Assembly: GCA_951801655.1 (NCBI GenBank)
Contig: CATONV010000014.1
Location: 1 to 43,353, forward strand
Direction: 5' to 3'
DNA from: an uncultured Oscillospiraceae bacterium
GTDB lineage: Bacteria; Bacillota; Clostridia; Oscillospirales; Oscillospiraceae
DNA length: 43,353 nt
Shown here: positions 6,745 through 14,340 of the stretch, piece by piece
Numbering within the stretch: the stretch's first letter is position 1
Layout: every line of letters starts with the position of its first letter
Notes under the pieces: model-generated
Seen by the model: only the letters and a program-made list of their open reading frames with translations
What the model was told of the DNA's origin: nothing
Databases searched by the model: none
Position numbers and translations under genes: made by a program

Positions 6745-7937
6745 CTCAAACTTGCCACAAACTGCCGGGCTACTCTGGGGGTGCGCCCGGCGTGGCGGAT
6801 CTCCCAGGTCATGGCTTGGGCGTGGAGGCGGTCGGCGGGTATGTCCACTCCCGCCCGGGCGGCCAGGTGGTCCACCAGGGCCAGGTAGTCGGCCTTGTTC
6901 ATGGTCAGGTAGGGAATGCGCAGGCCGAAACGCTCGGCCAGAGCGGTTTTTTCCGAGATGGTCTCAAATGTGTCCACCTCGTCCCCTGCCCTCTCGGTGA
7001 AGGTCTGGCGCACCAGGTGCCGCCGGTTGGAGGTGGCGCAGATGCACACGTTGACCGGTCGCTTCTCCAATGTGCCCTCCAGGATGGTCTTCAGGGCGGA
7101 GTAGGTCTTGTCGTCCTGGTCGAAGGCCAGATCGTCGATGAACAGGATAAACTTCTGCCGCCGTCCAGCCAGAGAGCGGATCAATTCAGGCATCCCGGTG
7201 AGGTTCTCCTTTTCCACCTCGATAAGGCGCAGATCCTCCATGCCGGGGAGGTAGAGCATAGACTTTACCGTGGCCGACTTGCCGGTGCCGCCGTCGCCGA
7301 AGAGGAGAACGTTGTTGGCCTGACGGCCGGCCATCATCAGCCGGGTGTTTTGTTCCACCTGGCCCCGCTGGTGCTCGTAGCCCAGCAGGTCTTCGGGGCG
7401 GGGACAGTCCGGGTCGGCCACCGGGACCAGAACCCCCTCTTCCCACAGAAAGGCTCGATATCGGGCGAACTCTCCCGCCCCGTGTTCCCGGTAAAATCGG
7501 GTGACAGCATCGAAGCTGAAGGGGGCGGCGGCCTTCCACCGGGGCAGGCTGGCTAGTACAGAGGCGTACGCATTGCCCAACAGGGGCTTCATGGCGTCAA
7601 TAAAGCGGTCGCAGTCGGTTTCGGCCAGCAGGACCAGGGTGTCAACGTCCCGTCGGGCGGCGTTCTCCAGGGCGGGGTCGGACTTGCCCTGGTCGATGAG
7701 GCGGGAGTAGGGAGACTCCGTGTACCGCAGGTAGTCCCACAGCCAGTCGCCCAGCCCCTCGCAGTTCTCCTGGCGCAGCGTGTAGAACAAGGCGGTGTAG
7801 GCGGTGAGGGCGTCCTCCCCCTCCCGCTTGGACAGAGAGTCCAGCAGGGCGGCGGCGTTGAGCATGACGGCGGTGCCTGTCAGTTCCCGATAGGCGGATA
7901 TGCCCCGCAGGGCGGCGCGCAAAGCGTTCAGTTCCAT
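6741..7937 (-). CDS. DUF815 family P-loop ATPase
   Basis: A 398-residue AAA-type ATP-binding protein. The C-terminal half is the DUF815 domain: Walker A GDGGTGKSA near residue 212, Walker B-like FILFIDDLAFD near residue 258, and CICATSNRRHL near 300 (sensor region). The N-terminal ~190 residues are helical and poorly conserved. The family is common in Firmicutes; its role is not established. Its own strong promoter lies at 7965-7993. The 3' end overlaps the tetR promoter region by a few bases. The start has AAGGAG 8 nt before ATG 7937. Confidence 0.88.
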   Translation of the reverse strand: MELNALRAALRGISAYRELTGTAVMLNAAALLDSLSKREGEDALTAYTALFYTLRQENCEGLGDWLWDYLRYTESPYSRLIDQGKSDPALENAARRDVDTLVLLAETDCDRFIDAMKPLLGNAYASVLASLPRWKAAAPFSFDAVTRFYREHGAGEFARYRAFLWEEGVLVPVADPDCPRPEDLLGYEHQRGQVEQNTRLMMAGRQANNVLLFGDGGTGKSATVKSMLYLPGMEDLRLIEVEKENLTGMPELIRSLAGRRQKFILFIDDLAFDQDDKTYSALKTILEGTLEKRPVNVCICATSNRRHLVRQTFTERAGDEVDTFETISEKTALAERFGLRIPYLTMNKADYLALVDHLAARAGVDIPADRLHAQAMTWEIRHAGRTPRVARQFVASLS

Positions 7938-7964
7938 GGTTTTGTCTCCTTATGAGTTTTTTTC

Positions 7965-8015
7965 ATTTTACTGGGTAAAAGCGGCCTTGTCAACAAGGAA
8001 AAGAAATGATACAAT
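7965..8015. promoter_or_regulatory. Divergent promoters sharing one -35 region
   Basis: Minus strand: TTGACA (7988-7993), 17 bp, TAAAAT (7965-7970), for the DUF815 gene. Plus strand: TTGTCA (7987-7992), 17 bp, TACAAT (8010-8015), for dusB. The two -35 hexamers overlap by five bases, so polymerase can bind only one way at a time. Confidence 0.75.
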
Positions 8016-8026
8016 GGTTAAACTTT

Positions 8027-8053
8027 GTAGGGGTGGATATCATCCGCCCCTAC
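8027..8053. repeat. Short family A palindrome in the dusB leader
   Basis: GTAGGGGTGGAT, 3 bp, ATCCGCCCCTAC: a near-perfect hairpin with the family A ends but only one palindrome (27 bp). It lies 32 nt before the dusB ATG, downstream of the promoter, and will fold in the mRNA. Confidence 0.7.
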
Positions 8054-8085
8054 GGACGAAATCCATGCGAATAAGGAGAAATCCT

Positions 8086-9063
8086 ATGGTTACCATCGGA
8101 GGAATCAGGATCGAAACGCCCCTGGCCCTGGGGCCTATGGCCGGAGTAACGGATATGGCCTTCCGCACCATCTGCCGGGAGCAGGGGGCGGGGCTGACCT
8201 GTACGGAGATGGTCAGCGCCAAGGCCCTGTGCTATCAGGACAAAAAGTCCATTCCCCTGCTGCAAATGGGAGAGAACGAAACCCCTGCCGCCGCCCAGAT
8301 TTTCGGCAGCGACCCCGTCTGCATGGAGGAGGGGGCGGCCATCGCCCGCGAGGTGTCTGGGGCGGACATCATCGACATCAACATGGGCTGCCCCGTCCCC
8401 AAGGTGGCCAACTCCGGGGACGGCTCCGGGCTGATGAAAAACCCCGATCTGGCCGTCAAGGTGGCCGAGGCGGTGATTCGGGGGGCCAAGTGCCCGGTGA
8501 CGGTCAAATTTCGCCTGGGCTGGGACAAGGGCTCCATCAACTGCGTGGAGTTTGCCAAAGCCATGGAGGAGGCCGGGGTGGCCGCCGTGGCCGTCCACGG
8601 CCGGACCAAGGTGCAGATGTACGCCGGTACCGCCAACTGGGACTGGATCCGGGAGGTCAAAAAGGCGGTCAAGATACCCGTCATCGCCAACGGGGACGTG
8701 TTCAAGGGGAGCGACGCCCCCCGGATTCTCAAATACACCAGGGCGGACATGGCCATGATTGGCCGGGGCGTGTTTGGCAACCCCTGGTTGTTCGCCCAGT
8801 GCAAAGCGGCGCTGGAGGGACGGCCCATCCCTGAGATTCCCCCCCTATCGGAGAGGTGTGACACCGCCGTGCGGCAGTTTGAGATGGCCGCGAAGAACAA
8901 GGGCGAGAAGATCGCCTGCCTGGAGGCCCGGAAGCAGTACGCCTGGTATTTAAAAGGTATCCCCCACGCGGGGTATTACAAGGAGCAGATCGTGAAAATT
9001 ACCACCCTGGAAGACGTGTACCGGGTGACCAAGGGGATCAAACGGGACTTGTGCAACATGTAA
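8086..9063 (+). CDS. dusB: tRNA-dihydrouridine synthase
   Basis: A 325-residue flavin enzyme that reduces specific uridines in the tRNA D-loop using NADPH and FMN. TIM-barrel domain: LGPMAGVTDMAFR near residue 17, then DINMGCPVPKV with the conserved catalytic Cys, then AVHGRTKVQMYAG, VIANGDV and MIGRGVFGNPW (FMN phosphate site). The C-terminal ~75 residues form the helical tRNA-binding domain. The DusB type is the common Firmicute form. Start ATG 8086 with AAGGAG 6 nt upstream; a longer reading to 7900 runs through the promoter and hairpin and is rejected. Confidence 0.94.
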   Translation: MVTIGGIRIETPLALGPMAGVTDMAFRTICREQGAGLTCTEMVSAKALCYQDKKSIPLLQMGENETPAAAQIFGSDPVCMEEGAAIAREVSGADIIDINMGCPVPKVANSGDGSGLMKNPDLAVKVAEAVIRGAKCPVTVKFRLGWDKGSINCVEFAKAMEEAGVAAVAVHGRTKVQMYAGTANWDWIREVKKAVKIPVIANGDVFKGSDAPRILKYTRADMAMIGRGVFGNPWLFAQCKAALEGRPIPEIPPLSERCDTAVRQFEMAAKNKGEKIACLEARKQYAWYLKGIPHAGYYKEQIVKITTLEDVYRVTKGIKRDLCNM

Positions 9064-9069
9064 ACCGTA

Positions 9070-9140
9070 AGGGGCGGCCTCTGCGCCACCCGTTATTTCC
9101 GCGTTTATAATCCGGTGGGGCGCCATGAAGACCGCCCCCT
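9070..9140. repeat. Imperfect inverted repeat between dusB and the ECF sigma gene
   Basis: AGGGGCGG with GCGCCACCC on the left is complementary to GGTGGGGCGC and CCGCCCCCT on the right, around an AT-richer loop. It resembles the other GC-rich dispersed repeats and may serve as a weak terminator for dusB. Confidence 0.55.
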
Positions 9141-9179
9141 GCATGACGGAGAGGGATAAGAGACGACGGAGGTGAAGCT

Positions 9180-9794
9180 ATGCCGGACAAGGAGCTGGTA
9201 GAAAAGGCCAGGAGGGGCGATCAGTCCGCCTTTGAGCAGCTTGTGCTGGACAACCAGAATAGAGTCTACTCCCTGGCCTTGCGGCTGTGCGGCGACCGGG
9301 AGGAGGCGGCGGACCTCAGTCAGGAGGCCTTTGTCAAAGCCTGGCAGGGGCTTTCCGCCTTTCAGGGGGAGAGCAGCTTTGCCACCTGGGTGTACCGGCT
9401 GACCACAAACGTGTGTATTGACCACCTGCGCAGGAAAAAGCGCCGGGAGGAGGTGGAGCCGGCGGTCTCTCTGGACGATGAAAACAGTGGCTGGGCCGAG
9501 CCCGCCGACCGGGCCAGCGACCCGCAGCTGCTGCTGGAGAAATCGGAGAGGGGGAGGGCGCTGGCCCGGGGACTGGAACAGCTTCCGGACTGGCAGCGGC
9601 GAGTCCTGGTGCTGAGGGAGCTGTCCGGGCTGAGCTACCAGGAGATCAGTGACGCGCTGGACATTGACCTGGGGACGGTGAAGTCCCGCATTGCCCGGGC
9701 GAGACTGGCCCTGCGAAAAATTTTGCTGGAGGACGGGAACTTTTTTCGGGAGAGACCGTCTAAGCCGTTGAAGAACAAAAGCGAGGGGGGGTGA
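9180..9794 (+). CDS. ECF-type RNA polymerase sigma factor (SigW-like)
   Basis: A 204-residue group IV sigma factor. Region 2 has QNRVYSLALRLCGDREEAAD followed by LSQEAFVKAWQGL and FATWVYRLTTNVCIDHLRR (core binding and -10 recognition). A ~50-residue acidic linker precedes region 4, LSGLSYQEISDALDIDLGTV followed by KSRIARAR, for -35 recognition. The stop codon overlaps the GTG of the following anti-sigma gene. Such pairs respond to envelope stress in Firmicutes; the signal here is unknown. The last 15 residues are basic and not typical. Confidence 0.93.
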   Translation: MPDKELVEKARRGDQSAFEQLVLDNQNRVYSLALRLCGDREEAADLSQEAFVKAWQGLSAFQGESSFATWVYRLTTNVCIDHLRRKKRREEVEPAVSLDDENSGWAEPADRASDPQLLLEKSERGRALARGLEQLPDWQRRVLVLRELSGLSYQEISDALDIDLGTVKSRIARARLALRKILLEDGNFFRERPSKPLKNKSEGG

Positions 9795-10630
9795 GGCCCG
9801 TGGACTGTGACCGATATATGCAACTGCTCTCCGCACGGCTGGACGGAGTCTTAACCGATGAGGAAGTGAGGGAGCTGGAGGAACATCTGCTCCGCTGCCC
9901 GGACTGCCGGGCAGCGGGAGAGCAGCTGGCTGTACTCCAGGATGCTTTCCCTGAGACGGAGGAGGTCCCGGCCCCTGAGGGCTTCGCCCGGGGAGTAATG
10001 GACCGCATCCGGGAGTCGGAGACACAAAAGGTGATCCCCCTGTTCCGGCGGCCTCGGTTCCGGGCCCTGGCCGGGCTGGCCGCGTGCCTGGCGCTGGTGA
10101 TCGGGCTGTACGGCGCATCCCAGCTGCAAAACCAGGAAAAAATGATGCTGGTGACCCGGAGCTTTCAGCATGATGTGATGTGGGATGAGACCATTGACGG
10201 CGCCGGGGATGTCTCCACCCAAGAGTCTCTGCGCGGGGATGGGGACGGCCCCCAGGTGAACGCGGCCCTGACGGATCCGGAGGCCGCAGACGCTCCCCAG
10301 ATCGCCGCCTACGCCGCGCTGGAGGCGGATACGTCCGCAGGGACGGCGGGGATGGAGAGGGATTCCACGGCGGACGGCCTGGAGGACACCATGCAGAAGG
10401 TTGTCCCGAATATGGCCTATGCGCAGTTCGTCCTGACCCTGGACCGTATGCCCGAGGGGGGCTGGGAGCTGATTCCACCGGAGACGCCTGTTTCACCGGA
10501 CGGCCTGACCGTTTCGGTGGAGCTGATGGAGCAGCTGGAACAGCTGGCCCTTGCGCAGGGGATCAATGTGTCCCGGGAGACCGGCCCGGAGGCCAACGAC
10601 CACTGTCTGATTATTATTCTGGACGAGTAG
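9791..10630 (+). CDS. Membrane anti-sigma factor with zinc-finger (zf-HC2) domain
   Basis: A 279-residue partner of the upstream sigma factor. The N-terminus (DCDRYMQLLSARLDGVLTDE) and HLLRCPDC form the HxxxCxxC zinc anti-sigma signature that binds the sigma factor. A single hydrophobic span lies near residues 93-112 (LAGLAACLALVIGLYGAS). The ~165-residue outer domain is not recognised; it is acidic and ends NDHCLIIILDE. The GTG at 9791 overlaps the sigma stop (translational coupling); GTG 9800 would give the more family-like start MDCDRY. Release of the sigma factor is probably by proteolysis (family knowledge). Confidence 0.87.
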   Translation: MRPVDCDRYMQLLSARLDGVLTDEEVRELEEHLLRCPDCRAAGEQLAVLQDAFPETEEVPAPEGFARGVMDRIRESETQKVIPLFRRPRFRALAGLAACLALVIGLYGASQLQNQEKMMLVTRSFQHDVMWDETIDGAGDVSTQESLRGDGDGPQVNAALTDPEAADAPQIAAYAALEADTSAGTAGMERDSTADGLEDTMQKVVPNMAYAQFVLTLDRMPEGGWELIPPETPVSPDGLTVSVELMEQLEQLALAQGINVSRETGPEANDHCLIIILDE

Positions 10631-10716
10631 GGGCTGCCGCCCTCGGCGACCCACTCTGTCCACCGACCACACCGATATTTTGCGGGCCGCCCAGGGGGGT
10701 GGCCCCTACTTTTTTG
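10626..10716 (+). repeat. Inverted repeat with T-run, probable terminator (family A-like ends)
   Basis: AGTAGGGGC at 10626-10634 pairs with GCCCCTACT at 10702-10710, with further G/C pairing inside, followed by T6. The left arm overlaps the anti-sigma stop codon. The ends GTAGGGGC / GCCCCTAC are those of the family A repeats, so a mobile repeat may have been adopted as the operon terminator. Confidence 0.6.
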
Positions 10717-10744
10717 TTGAAACCAAAATCCCTAAAAAAAACAG

Positions 10745-10773
10745 TTGTCACAGAAGGGAATTTGGTGTATAAT
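10745..10773 (+). promoter_or_regulatory. Sigma-A type promoter of the EF-G-like gene
   Basis: TTGTCA, 17 bp, TATAAT. A leader of about 68 nt follows. Confidence 0.8.
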
Positions 10774-10847
10774 GACAAACAGCGTGTAACGCCCTTGTAT
10801 CGGGTTTTGTCCAGGGCGATACCAAACGATAAGGAGTGGAACCAACT

Positions 10848-12920
10848 ATGAGCTATTCTGTACAAAACATCCGCAACGTGGCCCTCATCGGACATGGCGG
10901 CAACGGCAAGACCGCTCTGGCCGAGAGCCTGCTGTACATGACCAAGGCCATTGACCGCATGGGCAAGGCCACTGACGGCAACACCGTGTGCGACTATGAC
11001 CCGGAAGAGGTCAAGCGTCAAATTTCCATCTCCCTGGCCGTGGCGCCCCTGGAGTTCAAGGGCTGCAAGATCAACGTGCTGGACACCCCGGGCGGCTTCG
11101 ACTTCTCCGGCGAGGTGATGGAGGCCCTGCGGGCCGCCGACGCAGCCATTATTGTCTGCTCCGCCAAGGACGGTATTTCCGTGGGCCTGGAGAAGGCCTG
11201 GAAGTACTGCGAGGAGAGGAATATGCCCCGGTTCATCTACATCTCCAAGACCGACGAGGACAACTCCGACTACAATGCCACCTTCGAGGCCCTGCGGGAG
11301 AAGTACGGCAACAAGATTGCCCCCCTGGTGGTGCCCATCTGGGACGACAACAAGAAGGTCACCGGCATCATCGATGTTCTCAACAAGCGCGCCTATGAGA
11401 TGCAGAAGCTCCAGCGGGTGGAAATTCAGCTGCCCGACAGCAAGGCCGGCGTAATCGACGAGTTTAACGACGCGCTGAAAGAGTCTGTGGCTGAGACCAG
11501 CGAGGAGTTCATGGAAAAATTCTTCGGCGGCGAGGACTTCACCTACGCCGAGATGATCCAGGGCCTGCGCCAGGGCGTGCGGGAGCTCAGCCTGTTCCCC
11601 GTGCTGTGCGGCTCCGCCGTCAACTGTATGGGTTCACTGATGCTGATGGACTACATCATGGAGCTGCTGCCCACCCCCATGGAGGGCAACTACCACAAGG
11701 CCACCCTTCAGGACGGCGAGACCGAGGAGTTTGTGGTCTCCCCCGGCGGCGTGCCTACCGCCTTCGTGTTTAAGACGCTGTCCGACCAGTACGGCAAATA
11801 CTCCCTGATTAAGGTGATGTCCGGCCACATCACCTCCGACCTCACCCTGGTCAACTCCCGCACCGGCGCCAGTGAGAAGCTGGGACGGCTGTACGTGATG
11901 AAGGGCAAAAAGGCTGAGGAGGTCAAGGACCTGAGCTGCGGCGACATCGGCGCCATCGGCAAAATGGACAAGGTAAAGACGGGCGACACCTTGTGCGACA
12001 GCCGCAAGGTGGTGGCCCTGAAGCAGATCCCCTTTGCCGAGCCCTGCTACTCCGTGGCCATCGCCCCCAAGACCCGGGGCCAGGAGGACAAGGTGGCCCA
12101 GGGCCTGTACCGCCTCAACGAGGAGGACCCCTCCTTCACCCTGGTGAACAACGGCGAGACCCACCAGATGGTGCTCACCGGCGCCGGCGACATCCAGGTG
12201 GACGTGCTGGTGGCCAAGCTGAAGAGCCGCTTCAACGTGGAGGCCGTTCTCAGCGAGACCCGGGTGCCCTACCGGGAGAAGATTCGCAAGACCGTTCAGA
12301 AGCAGGGACGGCATAAGAAGCAGACCGGCGGCAGCGGCCAGTTCGGCGACGTGTGGATTCGCTTCGAGCCCAACATGGAGGAAGAGCAGATGGTCTTCGC
12401 CGAGGAAGTCTTCGGCGGTTCCGTGCCCAAGAACTTCTTCCCCGCCGTGGAGAAGGGCCTGCGCGAGGCCTGCGTCCACGGTCCTCTGGCCGGCTACCCT
12501 GTGGTGAATTTGAAGGCCGTCCTCTACGACGGAAGCTACCACCCGGTGGACTCCTCCGAAATCGCCTTCAAGACCGCCGCTCAGCTGGCCTACAAGGCCG
12601 CCATGCCCGAGGCCAACCCCGTGCTGCTGGAGCCGGTGGGCGAGCTGAAGGTCACCGTGCCCGACAGCTACATGGGCGACGTAATCGGCGATCTGAACAA
12701 GCGCCGGGGCCGCGTCATGGGCATGAACCCCACCGGCGACGGCGACCAGATTATCGAGGCCGAGGTGCCCATGGCCGAGATGACCTCCTACGCCATCGAC
12801 CTGCGGGCTATGACCCAGTCCCGCGGCAGCTACATCTTCCACTTTGTCCGCTACGAGGACTGCCCCCCCGCCGCCCAGGAGAAAGCCATCGCCGCTGCGA
12901 AGGCCATGGCGGAAGAATAA
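10848..12920 (+). CDS. Elongation factor G-like translational GTPase (EF-G2 type)
   Basis: A 690-residue GTPase with the full EF-G domain order: G domain, domain II (FVFKTLSDQYGKYSLIKVMS near residue 304), domain III, domain IV (QTGGSGQFGDVWIRFEP) and domain V (MGDVIGDLNKRRGRVMGMNP). It is not the main EF-G: the P-loop is GHGGNGKTA instead of HIDAGKTT, G4 is SKTD, and G3 is DTPGGFDF (D79-F86), where the catalytic His of DTPGHVDF is Gly83. Such EF-G-like paralogues occur in actinobacteria, Thermus and Clostridia; their role is unsettled. The start is ATG 10848 with AAGGAG; no str operon is nearby. A strong terminator follows. Confidence 0.9.
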   Translation: MSYSVQNIRNVALIGHGGNGKTALAESLLYMTKAIDRMGKATDGNTVCDYDPEEVKRQISISLAVAPLEFKGCKINVLDTPGGFDFSGEVMEALRAADAAIIVCSAKDGISVGLEKAWKYCEERNMPRFIYISKTDEDNSDYNATFEALREKYGNKIAPLVVPIWDDNKKVTGIIDVLNKRAYEMQKLQRVEIQLPDSKAGVIDEFNDALKESVAETSEEFMEKFFGGEDFTYAEMIQGLRQGVRELSLFPVLCGSAVNCMGSLMLMDYIMELLPTPMEGNYHKATLQDGETEEFVVSPGGVPTAFVFKTLSDQYGKYSLIKVMSGHITSDLTLVNSRTGASEKLGRLYVMKGKKAEEVKDLSCGDIGAIGKMDKVKTGDTLCDSRKVVALKQIPFAEPCYSVAIAPKTRGQEDKVAQGLYRLNEEDPSFTLVNNGETHQMVLTGAGDIQVDVLVAKLKSRFNVEAVLSETRVPYREKIRKTVQKQGRHKKQTGGSGQFGDVWIRFEPNMEEEQMVFAEEVFGGSVPKNFFPAVEKGLREACVHGPLAGYPVVNLKAVLYDGSYHPVDSSEIAFKTAAQLAYKAAMPEANPVLLEPVGELKVTVPDSYMGDVIGDLNKRRGRVMGMNPTGDGDQIIEAEVPMAEMTSYAIDLRAMTQSRGSYIFHFVRYEDCPPAAQEKAIAAAKAMAEE

Positions 12921-12931
12921 GCCGCAAGTCG

Positions 12932-12961
12932 AACGCCCGCTCTGAAGAGCGGGCGTTTTTT
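12932..12961 (+). terminator. Strong Rho-independent terminator of the EF-G-like gene
   Basis: AACGCCCGCTC, TGAA loop, GAGCGGGCGTT and a T-run. The T-run reaches the stop codon of the convergent 84-residue gene. Confidence 0.92.
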
Positions 12962-13214
12962 ATCCAAAATCGTGCCGGCTGCCACAGCCAAGGCCAATTT
13001 GTTCCAGTTCGTGGACAATGGCTTCGATTTTCTCGAAGCACTCCTCGTCTTTCAGAGAATCGTCTTGAAGGATGGCTTGAATTCGCGTTAAGGCGTGGAG
13101 GGCAGAAGCTTCCACGATCTCCTTGGAACTGAGGCTGAGGCCGGGAAACGTGACCTCGATTTTGGCTTGATGGTTTTGCAGCATGTGAGTCAAAATCTCT
13201 GTATACTGATCCAT
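12960..13214 (-). CDS. Small conserved hypothetical protein ending RHDFG
   Basis: An 84-residue, mostly helical, acidic protein beginning MDQYTEILTHMLQNHQAKIE and ending GSRHDFG. I recall small Oscillospiraceae hypotheticals with this same C-terminal tail, but know no function. It has a good ribosome binding site (AGGTGAT) and a consensus promoter, so it is clearly expressed. It is divergent from an XRE regulator whose first codons and ribosome binding site are almost identical (see finding). No signal peptide, membrane span or zinc motif is visible. Confidence 0.8.
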   Translation of the reverse strand: MDQYTEILTHMLQNHQAKIEVTFPGLSLSSKEIVEASALHALTRIQAILQDDSLKDEECFEKIEAIVHELEQIGLGCGSRHDFG

Positions 13215-13232
13215 GTTATCACCTCATAAATC

Positions 13233-13260
13233 ATTATATGCTTAAATTTCACTGTGTCAA
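13233..13260 (-). promoter_or_regulatory. Consensus sigma-A promoter for the 84-residue gene
   Basis: Minus strand: TTGACA, 16 bp, TATAAT; both hexamers match the consensus exactly. It starts a transcript of about 12 nt before the ribosome binding site. Confidence 0.85.
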
Positions 13261-13329
13261 GGTGAATATTCAATGTGACATTTTATTTTTAGATTTCATA
13301 TTTCATCATATACTTTGTATGGTGATAAT

Positions 13330-13557
13330 ATGGATCAGACACAGATTGAAAAATACAAGGCGTTAGGGGCGAATGTGTTCTATTATAGACGGAAACGTGA
13401 GCTGACACAGGAACAATTGGCAGAACTTCTAGGTATCGAACGCAACCATGTCAGTAATGTTGAACTGGCAAAGGCGGGTGTTTCGCTGGACGTTATTTTT
13501 CGTATGGCCGATGTATTGGAAGTGCCTGTCCACAAGCTGTTTGAATTTCGGGATTGA
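13330..13557 (+). CDS. XRE family helix-turn-helix regulator
   Basis: A 75-residue DNA-binding protein consisting of one Cro/CI-type HTH: LGANVFYYRRKRELTQEQLA (helix 1-2) then ELLGIERNHVSNVELAKAGV (recognition helix) and IFRMADVLEVPVHKLFEFRD. There is no sensor domain. Start ATG 13330 with GGTGAT 3 nt upstream; a TTG start at 13315 is possible. The upstream AT-rich region holds only weak promoter matches (for example TATACT at 13311 region), unlike the strong promoter of the divergent gene, which it may control (inference). Confidence 0.9.
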   Translation: MDQTQIEKYKALGANVFYYRRKRELTQEQLAELLGIERNHVSNVELAKAGVSLDVIFRMADVLEVPVHKLFEFRD

Positions 13558-13597
13558 AAAGCCCACTCCTAAATAGGCGTTGAGATAAGAAAACTTG

Positions 13598-13647
13598 TGT
13601 AGGGGCGCATAGTATGCGCCCGCGGGCGGCTAATAGCCGCCCCTACA
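13598..13647. repeat. Dispersed inverted repeat, family A (50 bp)
   Basis: TGTAGGGGCG and CGCCCCTACA ends around two palindromes (GCGCATAGTATGCGC and GGGCGGCTAATAGCCGCCC). Same length and layout as the copy at 31857-31906, including the central CGGG. It lies between the XRE gene and the Nudix promoter. Confidence 0.82.
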
Positions 13648-13708
13648 GGGTTTCTTAAAACAACGGCCTGAAAGGAGCGGGCTTTTTCCTCAAAATCCTC
13701 TCTATACC

Positions 13709-13737
13709 TTTACCTGACCGCCAATTTGTGGTATACT
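13709..13737 (+). promoter_or_regulatory. Promoter of the nudix-walRK operon
   Basis: TTTACC, 17 bp, TATACT. The -35 is weak; the -10 is good. About 30 nt precede the Nudix ATG. Confidence 0.55.
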
Positions 13738-13773
13738 AATTCTAATTGAGTATCAGAACAAGGAGGTCCAACC

Positions 13774-14316
13774 ATGGATTTAAGCGAGAAGATGGTAAGC
13801 AGTCAGACGATTTTCGAGGGGAAGATCATCAAAGTCACCCTGGACCAGGCCCAGCTGCCCAACGGCGATCTGGCGGCCCGGGAGGTGGTTTATCACCCGG
13901 GCGGGGTGGCGGTGCTGGCCCTGGACGAGGACAACACGGTGTATCTGGTGAACCAATACCGCTATCCCATTCAGCAGCTGCTGCTGGAGCTGCCCGCCGG
14001 CAAGCTGGACCACGGCGCGGAGGAGGACCGGCTGCTGGGCGCGCAGCGGGAGCTGAGCGAGGAGACCGGCCTGGAGGCCTCCCAGTGGACCTATCTGGGT
14101 TACACCCTGGCCTCCCCCGGCTTCTGCGACGAGGCGCTGCACATGTATCTGGCCCGGGGGCTGACCCGGAAGGGACAGCATCTGGACGAGGACGAATTTT
14201 TAGACGTGGTTACCATGCCCTTTGACCAGCTGGTGGAGCAGGTAATGGATGGCACCATCACCGACGGCAAAACGGTGTCCACCACGCTGAAGGTAAAGGT
14301 CCTGCTGGGCCTGTAA
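13774..14316 (+). CDS. Nudix hydrolase, ADP-ribose pyrophosphatase type
   Basis: A 180-residue Nudix enzyme, probably cleaving ADP-ribose to AMP and ribose 5-phosphate. Family features: EVVYHPGGVAVLALDEDN, VNQYRYPIQQLLLELPAGKL and the ADPRase-type ASPGFCDE. The catalytic helix core RELSEETGL is intact, but the Nudix box is stretched: between the box Gly (residue 76) and RE there are 15 residues instead of the canonical 13 of G-x5-E-x7-RE. Start ATG 13774 with AAGGAGG 7 nt before. The walR gene follows 24 nt later, so both may share a transcript. Confidence 0.9.
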   Translation: MDLSEKMVSSQTIFEGKIIKVTLDQAQLPNGDLAAREVVYHPGGVAVLALDEDNTVYLVNQYRYPIQQLLLELPAGKLDHGAEEDRLLGAQRELSEETGLEASQWTYLGYTLASPGFCDEALHMYLARGLTRKGQHLDEDEFLDVVTMPFDQLVEQVMDGTITDGKTVSTTLKVKVLLGL

Positions 14317-14340
14317 GCGGCCAGAAGAGGAGGTTAACAA

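Noticed and set aside
9105..10496. Minus-strand 463-codon frame
   Set aside because: Antisense of the ECF sigma and anti-sigma genes; Pro/Arg/Ser-rich shadow translation.
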